Of a stretch of DNA of 64,000 bases, positions 17,610 to 25,279 are shown in pieces (the first letter of the stretch is position 1; each line of letters opens with the position of its first letter). The notes beneath the pieces were generated by a model. The model did no database searches. It was not told where the DNA came from and saw only the letters and a list, made by a program, of their open reading frames with translations. The DNA is taken from contig NZ_CP026363.1 in NCBI RefSeq assembly GCF_004117055.1, forward strand, positions 1,589,001 through 1,653,000. The letters are read 5' to 3'. The DNA is from Brevibacillus agri. Lineage in GTDB: Bacteria > Bacillota > Bacilli > Brevibacillales > Brevibacillaceae. Position numbers and translations under genes: made by a program.

Positions 17610-18547
17610 ATGAAAAAAACAGCACGAATCGCACTGGCCTGCTTGGTTGCCGTAGCCGTATTGGCGGGTTGTGGCACAAGCCAAACCGCTTCGGAAGCAG
17701 ATACGCAGCCAAAGACACGCGTCGTCAAGCATCTGATGGGGGAAGTGACGATTCCGGCGGAGCCGAAACGGATTGCAGACGTGTCGGGGGCAGCCGAGGA
17801 ACTTTTGATTTTGGGACACAAGCCGGTGGCAACGGCGAATACATACAAAACAAAGATCATGTCCCACATAGCGGACAAGCTGACAGATGTAAAACCGGTT
17901 GGCTGGATGTGGGATGACTCCATCAATCTGGAGGCGGTAGTGGAAACAAAGCCAGACCTGATTATTATGAACAACCGCCAGCAAAAGCTGTACGAGCAAA
18001 TGTCCAAAATCGCGCCAACGGTCGTGCTGGAAACAGACATGGACAAATGGCGGGACAAGTTTAAAGAAATCGGCCGCCTGTTCGGACAGGAAGAAGATGT
18101 GAACAAATGGCTGGCTACGACGAGAAGACGAAAACAATGCGCGAGCAGCTCAAGCAGACATACGGCGACCAGAGCTTCATGTTCCTCGCTGTAACGCCGA
18201 AACTGTTCCGCGTGTACGGAAACTACGGCTATGCGGACATCCTGTTCTCGGATCTCGGCTTAAAGCCGGCAGCGGGAACACCTGCCGATAAAACAATGGA
18301 AATGGTCGAGCTGGAAGGACTGTCGAAGTTTCAGCCGGACCATCTGTTCCTCGTCAACTTCGGCGGCAAAGCGGATGAGGTTTACGCAGAGCTGAAAAAG
18401 AGCCCGGTTTGGAACAGCAACAAAGCCGTTCAACAAGGCCATCTTTATGAAGTGACGAACGAAACGTTCAACATCAAAGCGTTTGGCCCAATCGGCAAGG
18501 AAATGCTGCTTGGGGAGATCGGGGCGATGTTGCTGAAAAAGCAATAA
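17610..18547 (+). pseudogene. Iron-siderophore ABC substrate-binding lipoprotein, frameshifted
   Basis: The ATG at 17610 follows AAGGAG. The product starts with a lipoprotein signal (VLAGC lipobox, Cys about residue 21) and a Peripla_BP_2 domain (RIADVSGAAEELLILGHKPV, in part EELLILGHKPV; KPDLIIMNN). Near 18112-18116 the frame changes: the first frame ends in low-complexity residues, while a second frame (from about 18114) continues the domain through GDQSFMFLAV, FQPDHLFLVNFGG and GPIGKEMLLGE. One lost base (a G in CTGGCTAC) explains it. No permease genes adjoin, as for orphan hydroxamate receptors such as YxeB. It may be a true mutation or a sequencing error. Confidence 0.85.
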
Positions 18548-18566
18548 CCATGCGCTCGGCACAGTA

Positions 18567-18609
18567 GAAGCGGGAAAGAAACGCAATGTTTCTTCCGGCT
18601 TCTTTTTTT
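18567..18609 (+). terminator. Rho-independent terminator
   Basis: GAAGC-GGAAA-GAAAC (from 18567) pairs with GTTTC-TTCC-GCTTC, ending near 18602, and seven T follow. It closes the siderophore-binding gene. Confidence 0.85.
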
Positions 18610-18765
18610 GGGGAAGACTGTTGGACAGACGAGCGTTTCCTTTTTTAAAATATTCCTTTACGAGAATATTCCCTATCGCGTATATTGTGGATAACAGACA
18701 GATGACCGGAGTGGCAAAGGAGATGAGAAAATACCGAGAAATCATCATGTAATGAGGTGAATGAC

Positions 18766-18855
18766 ATGTCAGGGAACAATCCGGACATGGGCATGCTGCA
18801 AGGCATCACGGAGACGTGGGACCGTTTGGAAGAGCGCTTGAACGAAATAAAATAA
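18766..18855 (+). CDS. Possible 29-residue small protein
   Basis: The ATG at 18766 follows AATGAGGTGAATGAC, a good ribosome binding site at normal spacing. The 29-residue product is amphipathic and acidic, and its second half (WDRLEERLNEIK) is likely helical. Before the IS3-family insertion the frame was followed at once by a terminator hairpin (18869-18874 joined to 20153 onward), which supports a short real transcription unit. I do not recognise the protein. Confidence 0.45.
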   Translation: MSGNNPDMGMLQGITETWDRLEERLNEIK

Positions 18856-18958
18856 GAGATCGAGCAAGGCCGCCTGGTATTATCCCCTCATGGTAGACAG
18901 TAAAAAAAGACCTCATGGTATGATGAGATCAACACTGTTGACCGGAGGGGATTTTCTT

Positions 18959-19297
18959 ATGCCGCCACGTAAAGGGCAAAAACAGCAGCAATATGACGAA
19001 GCAACGAAGAGCGAAGCAGTACGTTTGCGGGTTGAGGAGCATTGGAGCTACCCAATGATAATGGAGAAATTAGGCATTAAAAGTAAGACACAGATTCGGG
19101 AGTGGGTACAGAAACGGCAAAACGGTGAAACGTTTGAAGACTATAGAGGGCGATGGATCAAGAAGTATTTCAGCAGTCTAGAGGAAGAGAACAACTACTT
19201 GAAAGCGCAGGTCGAATACCTAAAAAAGCTCAATCCAAATCTACACGGGGAGGGAAGTTGGATAAGCAAACCCGGTTTAGGACCATCGAAGAAATGA
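18959..19297 (+). CDS. IS3-family transposase OrfA
   Basis: The ATG at 18959 follows CGGAGGGG. The 112-residue protein has a helix-turn-helix DNA-binding domain (KSEAVRLRVEEHWSY, MIMEKLGIKSKTQIREWV) and a leucine-zipper-like coiled coil (LEEENNYLKAQVEYL). Near its end lies A-AAA-AAG at 19222-19228 in the correct frame for -1 slippage, which would make the OrfAB transposase. Confidence 0.92.
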   Translation: MPPRKGQKQQQYDEATKSEAVRLRVEEHWSYPMIMEKLGIKSKTQIREWVQKRQNGETFEDYRGRWIKKYFSSLEEENNYLKAQVEYLKKLNPNLHGEGSWISKPGLGPSKK

Positions 19298-20109
19298 GTT
19301 GCAAGTACGCTGTGGTCATGCTATGCGAAATAGCGGAAGTCTCCCGGGCGGGTTACTACAAGTGGAAGGCGACGGAGAAGGATCGTAAGGTACGTGTGGA
19401 GCAGGATGCCGACCTAAAGGAACATATACTGGCAATTCACCGCATTCGCCCATACTTTGGGTATAAACGAATGCGCACGGCTCTACGCAAAGAGGGACTA
19501 CAAGTAAATACTAAGAAAGTTCGCCGACTGATGCGAGAATTGGGCATCCGCTCAGTGATCCGCAAAAAGCGTCCATTTGTCGGCCGCAAGCCCTCCATCG
19601 TGTTCAATAATGTCCTCAATCGCCAGTTCGCTGCGGACGAGGCTAGAAAGAAATATGTAACCGATATTACCTATATTCGAGTCGTCGATGACTTCATTTA
19701 TCTGTCCGTGGTCCTGGATCTGTATAATAACGAAACGGTTGCTTGGGAAGTGTCGGAGAGGAACGATCTTGATCTTGTGCTGTCTACGGTGAAGCAACTG
19801 GGTATTGGAGATGCGATCCTGCACTCCGACCAAGGATTCCAGTACACTACCAAGACATACGCAAATCTGTTGCAAGAACAAGGGCTAACCGGAAGCCATT
19901 CCAGACGGGGGAACTGCTTCGACAACGCTTGTGTTGAATCGTTTTTTTCACACCTGAAGACGGAAAAGTTGTATCTGGAGAAACCAAGAGATATAGCTCA
20001 CGCTCGCAAGCTGATCGCTGAATACATCGAATTCTACAATACAGAGCGGTTCCAGAAAAAACTCGGCGACCTCTCCCCAGTCCAATACCGGGAATCGATC
20101 GCCGCTTAA
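19153..20109 (+). CDS. IS3-family transposase OrfB (DDE catalytic part)
   Basis: The frame covers HTH_21 (LCEIAEVSRAGYYKW, RPYFGYKRMRTAL) and a complete RNase-H-like rve domain. The catalytic residues are visible: D in VTDITYI, D in LHSDQG and E in CVESFFSHLKTE. It is probably translated mainly as OrfAB through the heptamer at 19222. The first residues up to about 19220 overlap OrfA and are probably not used on their own. Confidence 0.92.
   Translation: MDQEVFQQSRGREQLLESAGRIPKKAQSKSTRGGKLDKQTRFRTIEEMSCKYAVVMLCEIAEVSRAGYYKWKATEKDRKVRVEQDADLKEHILAIHRIRPYFGYKRMRTALRKEGLQVNTKKVRRLMRELGIRSVIRKKRPFVGRKPSIVFNNVLNRQFAADEARKKYVTDITYIRVVDDFIYLSVVLDLYNNETVAWEVSERNDLDLVLSTVKQLGIGDAILHSDQGFQYTTKTYANLLQEQGLTGSHSRRGNCFDNACVESFFSHLKTEKLYLEKPRDIAHARKLIAEYIEFYNTERFQKKLGDLSPVQYRESIAA
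19222..19228 (+). promoter_or_regulatory. Slippery heptamer A-AAA-AAG for -1 frameshifting
   Basis: In the OrfA frame the codons are CTA AAA AAG, giving the X-XXY-YYZ pattern. The -1 frame entered here runs on into the OrfB catalytic domain. This is the classic way IS3-family elements make the fused OrfAB transposase. Confidence 0.85.
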
Positions 20110-20197
20110 GATAGCGTCTTTTTTTAGTGTCTACTTGACGGGGCTATGACCAGCCTGGCTGTGGAGCTGGCGGCTTTTTCTTTTTTTGCGCAAAAAA

Positions 20198-20222
20198 TGT
20201 AAGCAAATTTTATTTTTTCGTC
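20198..20222 (+). promoter_or_regulatory. Possible ECF-type promoter (autoregulation)
   Basis: TGTAAG (20198-20203) and CGTC (20219-20222), 15 bp apart, resemble the SigX/SigM-type -35 (TGTAAC/TGCAAC) and -10 (CGTC/CGAC). They stand 39 bp upstream of the ECF sigma gene. The spacing is one base short of the commonest value. Autoregulation is typical for such sigma factors. Confidence 0.5.
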
Positions 20223-20260
20223 TAATCAATAAGAACAACGTTAGATGAAGGAGCGAAGCA

Positions 20261-20791
20261 ATGGAGCCGGATGACAGAATCGAGCAATGGTTTCTACGAT
20301 ACGGCAACGATGTGTACCAGTACCTGGCCTATTTTACAGGCCGAAGAGACGTGGAGGATTTGGTTCAGGAAGTATTCACGAAGGCGCTGAAAGCCTTGTC
20401 CGGCTATGAAGGCAGGGCGCAGCCCAGGACGTGGCTGCTTGCGATCGCGCGGCACACGGCGATCGACCATCTGCGCAAGCAAAAAATGATCGACTGGTTC
20501 CCGGAGTCGATCCTCCGGTTTCTCCGTTCCAGGGAGCGCACGCCGGAGAAAGCATTGGTGTTAAAGGAGCAGCTACAAGAGGTGTACCAGACGATGAACC
20601 AGCTCAAAAGGACGTATCGCGAAGTTTTGATCTTGCGCCTGATCGAAGGCGTATCGACGGAGGAGACAGCCGAAATTTTGGGGTGGAGCGAAGCAAAAGT
20701 GAGCACCACGCTGCACCGGGCAGTCAAAGAGCTGCAAAAACGAATGCGCAATCGCGGCAAGGAGGTCCAGCTACATGACGTCATCTTCTGA
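20261..20791 (+). CDS. ECF RNA polymerase sigma factor, SigX-like
   Basis: The 176-residue protein has sigma region 2 (RRDVEDLVQEVFTKALKAL, e.g. DVEDLVQEVF; RTWLLAIARHTAIDHLR) and region 4 (REVLILRLIEGVSTEETAEIL, e.g. EGVSTEETAEIL; SEAKVSTTLHRAVKEL). Length and region-2 wording resemble SigX of Bacillus, which answers to cell-envelope stress. It overlaps the next gene by 17 bp; that gene begins like the anti-sigma factor RsiX, so the pair forms a regulatory switch at the membrane. The IS3 element ends about 110 bp upstream and leaves the putative promoter intact. Confidence 0.92.
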   Translation: MEPDDRIEQWFLRYGNDVYQYLAYFTGRRDVEDLVQEVFTKALKALSGYEGRAQPRTWLLAIARHTAIDHLRKQKMIDWFPESILRFLRSRERTPEKALVLKEQLQEVYQTMNQLKRTYREVLILRLIEGVSTEETAEILGWSEAKVSTTLHRAVKELQKRMRNRGKEVQLHDVIF

Positions 20792-22091
20792 AGAAAAAGA
20801 GATTAGCAGGCTGCTGCAATCATTTCCGAGGCTCAGCATGGAGGAGGACAAGCAGCGCGACATCATTCGTCAGCTTCGCCAGGACAAGGCGCTGCTCGAA
20901 AAGCGGAAAGGACGGACAACGTCCCGCAAAGCTATCGGAGGGATCGCTGCTTTTTTGGCAGCGGTGTGGCTCGCTTCTCCGTTTCTGCCCCCGTCACAAG
21001 CTCCATCCCCTCCCGGTAGCCAGAAGACAGAGGGCGAGAGTCGGCCGGCTGCGGGAGCGACGGAGACAGACCTTGTGCTGACGATCGACTCGCAAATCCA
21101 GTCGTATGTGGAAAAGGCGCTCGCGCAGACGCACGAAGCTGTTCGTCCGAAAAGCGTGACAGTCATCGTCGCCGACCCGAACAGCGGCGAGATTTTGGGG
21201 ATAGGCAGTCGGGGGAAGGATGAAAGCGAAAGTCGTTTTGACGGCGCGGTAAAAGCAATGCCTGACCCCGGCGCGGCCTATCAGATTGTGACGCTGGCGG
21301 CAGCGATACAGGAAGGCAAGTTTGATCCGCGCGAAATTTACGAATCCGGGACGTACACCGATATTCCGGGCGAACCGATCAAAGATTTCAACAACGGCAT
21401 CGGCTGGGGGAAAATCACCTATCTGGAAGGAGTTCTTCGTTCCTCGAATGTGGCATTCGCCAAGCTTGCCCACGAACGATTGCAGCGGGAGACGATGCAA
21501 CAATATTTGCAGCGATTTGGCTTCGGGCAAAAAACTGGGGCAGGGGTGGCAGATGAAGAGGCGGGGCAGCTTCCCAAGCTGGACGAGCCGCGCCAGGTAG
21601 CTTTGGCGGCCACGGGGCTGGGCGGTGCGGTTACTCCTCTGCAACAGGTTGCTGCGGTGGGGGCGATCGCCAATGGCGGAAAACTGATGCAGCCGCATCT
21701 GTTTAAACAGGCGGGAGCGGGGGAGAACAGCCGTTACATGATCCGCCAGGTCGTCTCGGAGGAAACGGCGGAAAAAGTTCGCGACATATTGGACTCTGTG
21801 GTCAACCGCGTTCACGGCTCCGGAGTTGGCCTTCGTCTTGCGCAGGAAGATTATTCGGTAGCGGGAAAGCCTAGTGTGATAGAGAAGACCGATCAGCAGG
21901 GGAACGCAACCGGAAAGTACGTTGTTTCCGTGATCGGATTTGCGCCCAGTGACGATCCGAAAGTTTTGGTGTATATCGGGGTGGACGAGCCGCAAAGGGA
22001 GTGGCCAGAAGTGCTCAGTTGGAGAAAAATCGTCGCTGAGCCATTCCAGCAGGTCTTGCAAAACAGCTTGCAGCATATACAGAAGCGATGA
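20775..22091 (+). CDS. Anti-sigma-factor-like protein fused to an inactive penicillin-binding transpeptidase domain
   Basis: The 438-residue protein starts within the sigma gene. Residues 1-50 are a short charged cytoplasmic segment (ISRLLQSFPRL, RDIIRQLR) like RsiX, and 53-70 form one membrane helix. Pro/Ser-rich residues 71-95 link to an outer domain (about 98-430) with the fold signature of class B PBP transpeptidases. The active site is lost: the Ser-x-x-Lys box (normally PGSTFK) reads PGAAYQ, so Ser is A167 and Lys is Q170. SxN (S223-S-N225) remains, and KTG reads K365-P-S. It cannot acylate, so a sensing or binding role is likely. Confidence 0.88.
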   Translation: MTSSSEEKEISRLLQSFPRLSMEEDKQRDIIRQLRQDKALLEKRKGRTTSRKAIGGIAAFLAAVWLASPFLPPSQAPSPPGSQKTEGESRPAAGATETDLVLTIDSQIQSYVEKALAQTHEAVRPKSVTVIVADPNSGEILGIGSRGKDESESRFDGAVKAMPDPGAAYQIVTLAAAIQEGKFDPREIYESGTYTDIPGEPIKDFNNGIGWGKITYLEGVLRSSNVAFAKLAHERLQRETMQQYLQRFGFGQKTGAGVADEEAGQLPKLDEPRQVALAATGLGGAVTPLQQVAAVGAIANGGKLMQPHLFKQAGAGENSRYMIRQVVSEETAEKVRDILDSVVNRVHGSGVGLRLAQEDYSVAGKPSVIEKTDQQGNATGKYVVSVIGFAPSDDPKVLVYIGVDEPQREWPEVLSWRKIVAEPFQQVLQNSLQHIQKR

Positions 22092-22133
22092 GCGGCGGCG
22101 AGGCGAAAACAGGATAGCTGATTGGCAGAAACA

Positions 22134-22181
22134 GGGATTCGCGAAGGGCAGGGCATGCTCTCGCGAATCCCGTTGTTTTTT
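22134..22181 (+). terminator. Rho-independent terminator
   Basis: A perfect 11-bp stem, GGGATTCGCGA (22134-22144) with TCGCGAATCCC (22161-22171), is followed by TTG and six T. It ends the sigma/anti-sigma operon. Confidence 0.92.
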
Positions 22182-22205
22182 CGGCTGATCGTCCCGATAG
22201 ATGAA

Positions 22206-22895
22206 TCACGCAGTCGGCGCCCCGGCCCGCTTGGTTTTTTCCGGCCTTTTCCCGTATCGGAGCTGTTTTCGCTGAAAATGGTTGTTGCGGATCAGGGCAA
22301 AAATGACCAGCAACGTGCCGTAAAACTCGAACATGCTGATTTCGTAGTCTTGAAGCGCCATCAAGGCAAACGTCGTGACCGGAACCAGATTGATGAACAA
22401 GATCCCGTTGAGCGGAGTGAGCCTTTTTATCCCTTCATTCCAGCTTAACAGGGCGACTAGTCCCGGTAGCAGGACCATGAAGGCCATTTCATAGCGGATC
22501 GAGCTGATGCTTTCCCAGCTCGGGGCGGGTATCCATTGAAGCAGAGTGGCAGTCGCGACCACGCCAAAAGAGACGCCTGTGCCGAGCAAGCACGTCAATG
22601 TCGAGTAGCGCAGCGTCGACCAGCCGCCAAAACGCGCGCTCCCCATCGAGTAGACGACCCAGCCGACGACGCCTGTGAAGATGAGCAGCAGCGGGAAAAG
22701 CTGGTCGCTTGCCGTGACGAAGAAGGCCAGGCTCCCGTTTGTAATGACCAAGAGCGCCCCGGCCAAAGCGATGGCAATGCTCGTGATCGCATAAGCCGGC
22801 GGCCATTTTCTGGTATGCAGGGCAAGCAGCGCGATGGGGATCATCGGCATGAGCACTTCCATGATGGAGGCAGCGATCGTGCCTGTTTCTCCCAT
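22206..22895 (-). pseudogene. DMT (EamA) transporter lacking its N-terminus
   Basis: The 229-residue frame covers the end of the first EamA repeat and the complete second repeat (GVVGWVVYSMG, PLNGILFINLVPV). The usual 70-80 N-terminal residues with the first two or three helices are missing. The frame continues upstream of the ATG for a few family-like residues (KYRAKKL) and then meets the truncated LysR gene reading away from it. This indicates a deletion that removed the 5' ends of a divergent gene pair. Confidence 0.75.
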
Positions 22896-22915
22896 AAGCT
22901 TTTTCGCGCGATATT

Positions 22916-23522
22916 TTGGCGAAAATGGAGGATATGCACCGATTTTTTCATCAGACGTCCGTGCCGTCCGGCGTGCTTTCCATCGGCATGGTCGAGACGA
23001 TCAATCAGCTTCCTGACCTGTTGTCGGCCTATTGCAGCCGGTATCCGCAGGTCGATCTCTCGCTTACGGCTGGCGTAACCGAGCGTCTGCTCCAGCACGT
23101 ACTCGATGTGGAGCTGGACGGGGCGTTCGTGACGGGGCCGATCAGTCATCCGTTGATCGAGCAGGTGCAGGTTTTTACCGAGGAGCTGGTGCTCGTTACC
23201 AAAGGAAGCTCCTTTGCGCTTGAGGAGGTTACGGGAAAGGCGCTGCTTTTGTACAACAAAGGCTGCGGGTTCCGCGAGCGGCTGGAGAGCTGGATGAAGC
23301 TGGAAGGCTTGATTCCGAAAAAGGTCATGGAGTTTGGAACGTATGAAACGATCATCGGCGGTATCGCAGCAGGCATCGGCATGACGATTTTGCCCAGGTC
23401 GGCGGTACGGCATATGGCTGAAAGCGGGCAAGTTCATCTGCATGCGGTGCCGAAGCCGTACCGGGACGTGACGACGGTTTTCATCCGCCGAAAAGACGCC
23501 GTCATCACGAGCACGATGCAGT
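22916..23522 (+). pseudogene. LysR-family regulator fragment without DNA-binding domain
   Basis: Residues LAKMEDMHRFF onward match the LysR linker helix, followed by the substrate-binding domain (SGVLSIGMVETI, DGAFVTGPI, GGIAAGIGMTILPRSAV). The N-terminal helix-turn-helix (about 90 residues) is absent, and the 3' end stops near 23522 where the sequence turns into an AraC gene. Head-to-head with the truncated EamA gene, it was probably that transporter's regulator. Confidence 0.8.
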
Positions 23523-23535
23523 CAACCTCTGCCAC

Positions 23536-23849
23536 TTTCCCGTTTGGCCAGTCATGTTGCCTACAGCCAATACCATTTTGCGCGTATTTTCATGGAAAGG
23601 ATCGGCCTGTCTCCGCTGTACTACGTCTCCTCGATGCGCTTGCAGAAGGCGAAGGATTTGCTGCTGCGCACGAACATGAGCGTTCGCGATATCGGCCGGG
23701 AAATCGGGCAGCAGAGCCTTGGGACGTTTTCCAGCCGATTTGCCGAAAAAGTGGGCGTATCGCCGAGCGAATTTCGCGAGTCTGCACAGCGGGCTGACGA
23801 CCAACTGCGCTCTTTGCGGTTGCTTTCCGACTGGAGGCAGTTTTATTGA
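23536..23849 (+). pseudogene. AraC-family C-terminal DNA-binding domain fragment
   Basis: From about 23536 the reading frame gives an almost complete AraC HTH_18 domain (LASHVAYSQYHFARIF, MRLQKAKDLLLRTNMSV, FSSRFAEKVGVSPSEFRE) but no sensor domain. The frame differs from that of the LysR fragment before it. Only a TTG (23544) could start it. It is the tail of an AraC regulator fused by deletion to the LysR remnant. Confidence 0.75.
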
Positions 23850-23980
23850 TCTTGGCATCATAGCAATCGAAAAGAAATCACAAGCTATGGGTCATGGTAG
23901 GATAGGATGGGTTACCGATTTAGAGAAGAGATGAAGTGAGTGCGCATACTCGCAATTGGACGATCGAAAGGAGAAACCAA

Positions 23981-24820
23981 GTGGAAAATCATCAAGATGC
24001 AAAGCAGAGCGGAGGGACGTTCGGGAGCAGGAGCAACTTCCTCGTCGTCATGGTCATGATCCTCGGCGTTTTTGTAGCCATTCTCAACGAGACGCTCCTG
24101 AACGTGGCCTTGTCGAAAATTATGGATGACATCGGCATTTCTCCTAGCAAGGCGCAATGGCTGGCAACGGGCTATTTGCTGGTGATTGGCGTATTGATCC
24201 CGATTACCGCCTTTCTCATTCAACGGTTTACAACGCGGGCGTTGTTTTTGTCTGCGATGGGGCTGTTCGCGCTGGGGACGCTCGCGGCGGCGATTGCGCC
24301 GGGATTCGGCCTGCTTTTGGTCGGCAGGGTGCTGCAAGCTGCGGGAACGGGGCTGTTGTTCCCTTTGCTGACGAATGTGGTGCTGTCCGTCGTCGCGATT
24401 GAAAAACGCGGTTCCGCGATGGGAACGATCGGGATTGTCATTACGTTTGCACCGGCGATCGGACCGACGCTGTCCGGCATCGTCGTCGAACATTTCAGTT
24501 GGCGCGCGCTCTTTTACGGCGTATTGCCGATTGCTTTGTTCGTGATCGCTTTCGCCTATTTCCGACTGAAAAACGTGACGGAAACTTCTCGCCCGCGCGT
24601 AGACGTGCTTTCGCTGCTGCTGTCTACCTGTGGCTTCGGGGGCATCGTGTTTGGCTTCAGCAGCGCGGGAGAAGGTTCTGGCGGCTGGGGGAGCAACGAG
24701 GTGCTTTGGCCGATCGCCATCGGGGTTGTCGCCCTCATCCTGTTCACCTGGCGGCAGTTGCGCCTGGCCGAGCCGCTGCTTGATCTGCGCACTTTTACGT
24801 ATAAAGTATTTCGGATGTAA
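23981..24820 (+). pseudogene. DHA2-type multidrug MFS transporter, C-terminally truncated
   Basis: The GTG at 23981 follows GAAAGGAG at ideal spacing. The protein begins as an EmrB/QacA-type 14-helix transporter (NETLLNVALSKIMDDIGIS, e.g. NETLLNVALSKIM; GRVLQAAGTGLLFPL, motif C region TFAPAIGPTLSG). It ends after 279 residues at LLDLRTFTYKVFRM, where family members continue for about 200 residues. The cut lies near 24818, just before a long inverted repeat starting at 24836, so the rearrangement probably involved that element. Confidence 0.8.
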
Positions 24821-24835
24821 CCCCCGCAAGCCCCT

Positions 24836-25046
24836 GACGAGGAAAGAGAAGAAATAAGCGAAAGCTCTTTGGGAACCCAACCGAGGTGGAGGGGAAAAAG
24901 CGAAACACGCCTTTAAGCGTCCACTCTGAGACGCTTCCTCGAAAGGACCACTTTGGACGCGGTTTCGCTTTTTCCCCGGAGCCGGGCAGTGAAGCTTCCG
25001 CGCAGGGAGCCCAAGAAGCTACAGCGATTTCTCCTCTTTCCTCGCC
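24836..25046. repeat. Long imperfect inverted repeat (about 210 bp)
   Basis: The two halves are imperfect reverse complements. Outer arms are GACGAGGAAAGAGAAGAAAT (24836-24855) and 25027-25046. A perfect 16-bp inner arm is GGGGAAAAAGCGAAAC (24891-24906) against 24962-24977. The tip is AAGCGT (24915-24920) with ACGCTT (24931-24936). Further arm parts also pair, such as AGCTCTTTGGGAACCC against GGGAGCCCAAGAAGCT. No protein is encoded. As RNA or single-stranded DNA it would form one long branched hairpin. Origin and function are unknown. Confidence 0.75.
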
Positions 25047-25279
25047 ACCACTATGGCCGCGATAAAGGGCTTTTAGTAACCACTTTCAACGATTCAAAAT
25101 AACTAATAAACCCTGGCTAAACTTCTTCCCCCACATCCAAAAACTAATGACTTCCCACCCAAAGGGAAAAACTAGCTGCAAATCGTCGAACTTTTATTTG
25201 CGGGCAGGAAAAACGAACGACACGCGAAATGTTTACAAGGCGTGAATGCGCGCAAACGAAAAGAAAGCAGGGAAAACAA

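Larger units (their letters stand above)
18875..20152 (+). mobile_element. Intact IS3-family insertion sequence
   Basis: The element is 1278 bp long. The ends are imperfect inverted repeats of about 38 bp: left TGGTATTATCCCC and the reverse complement of the right TGGTCATAGCCCC, both continuing into GTAGACA-n-TAAAAAAAGAC. The trinucleotide GCC is duplicated at 18872-18874 and 20153-20155, a 3-bp target duplication usual for this family. It carries orfA and orfB with a slippery heptamer. The right flank restores a terminator, so the insertion split the terminator arm of a small upstream unit. Confidence 0.93.
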
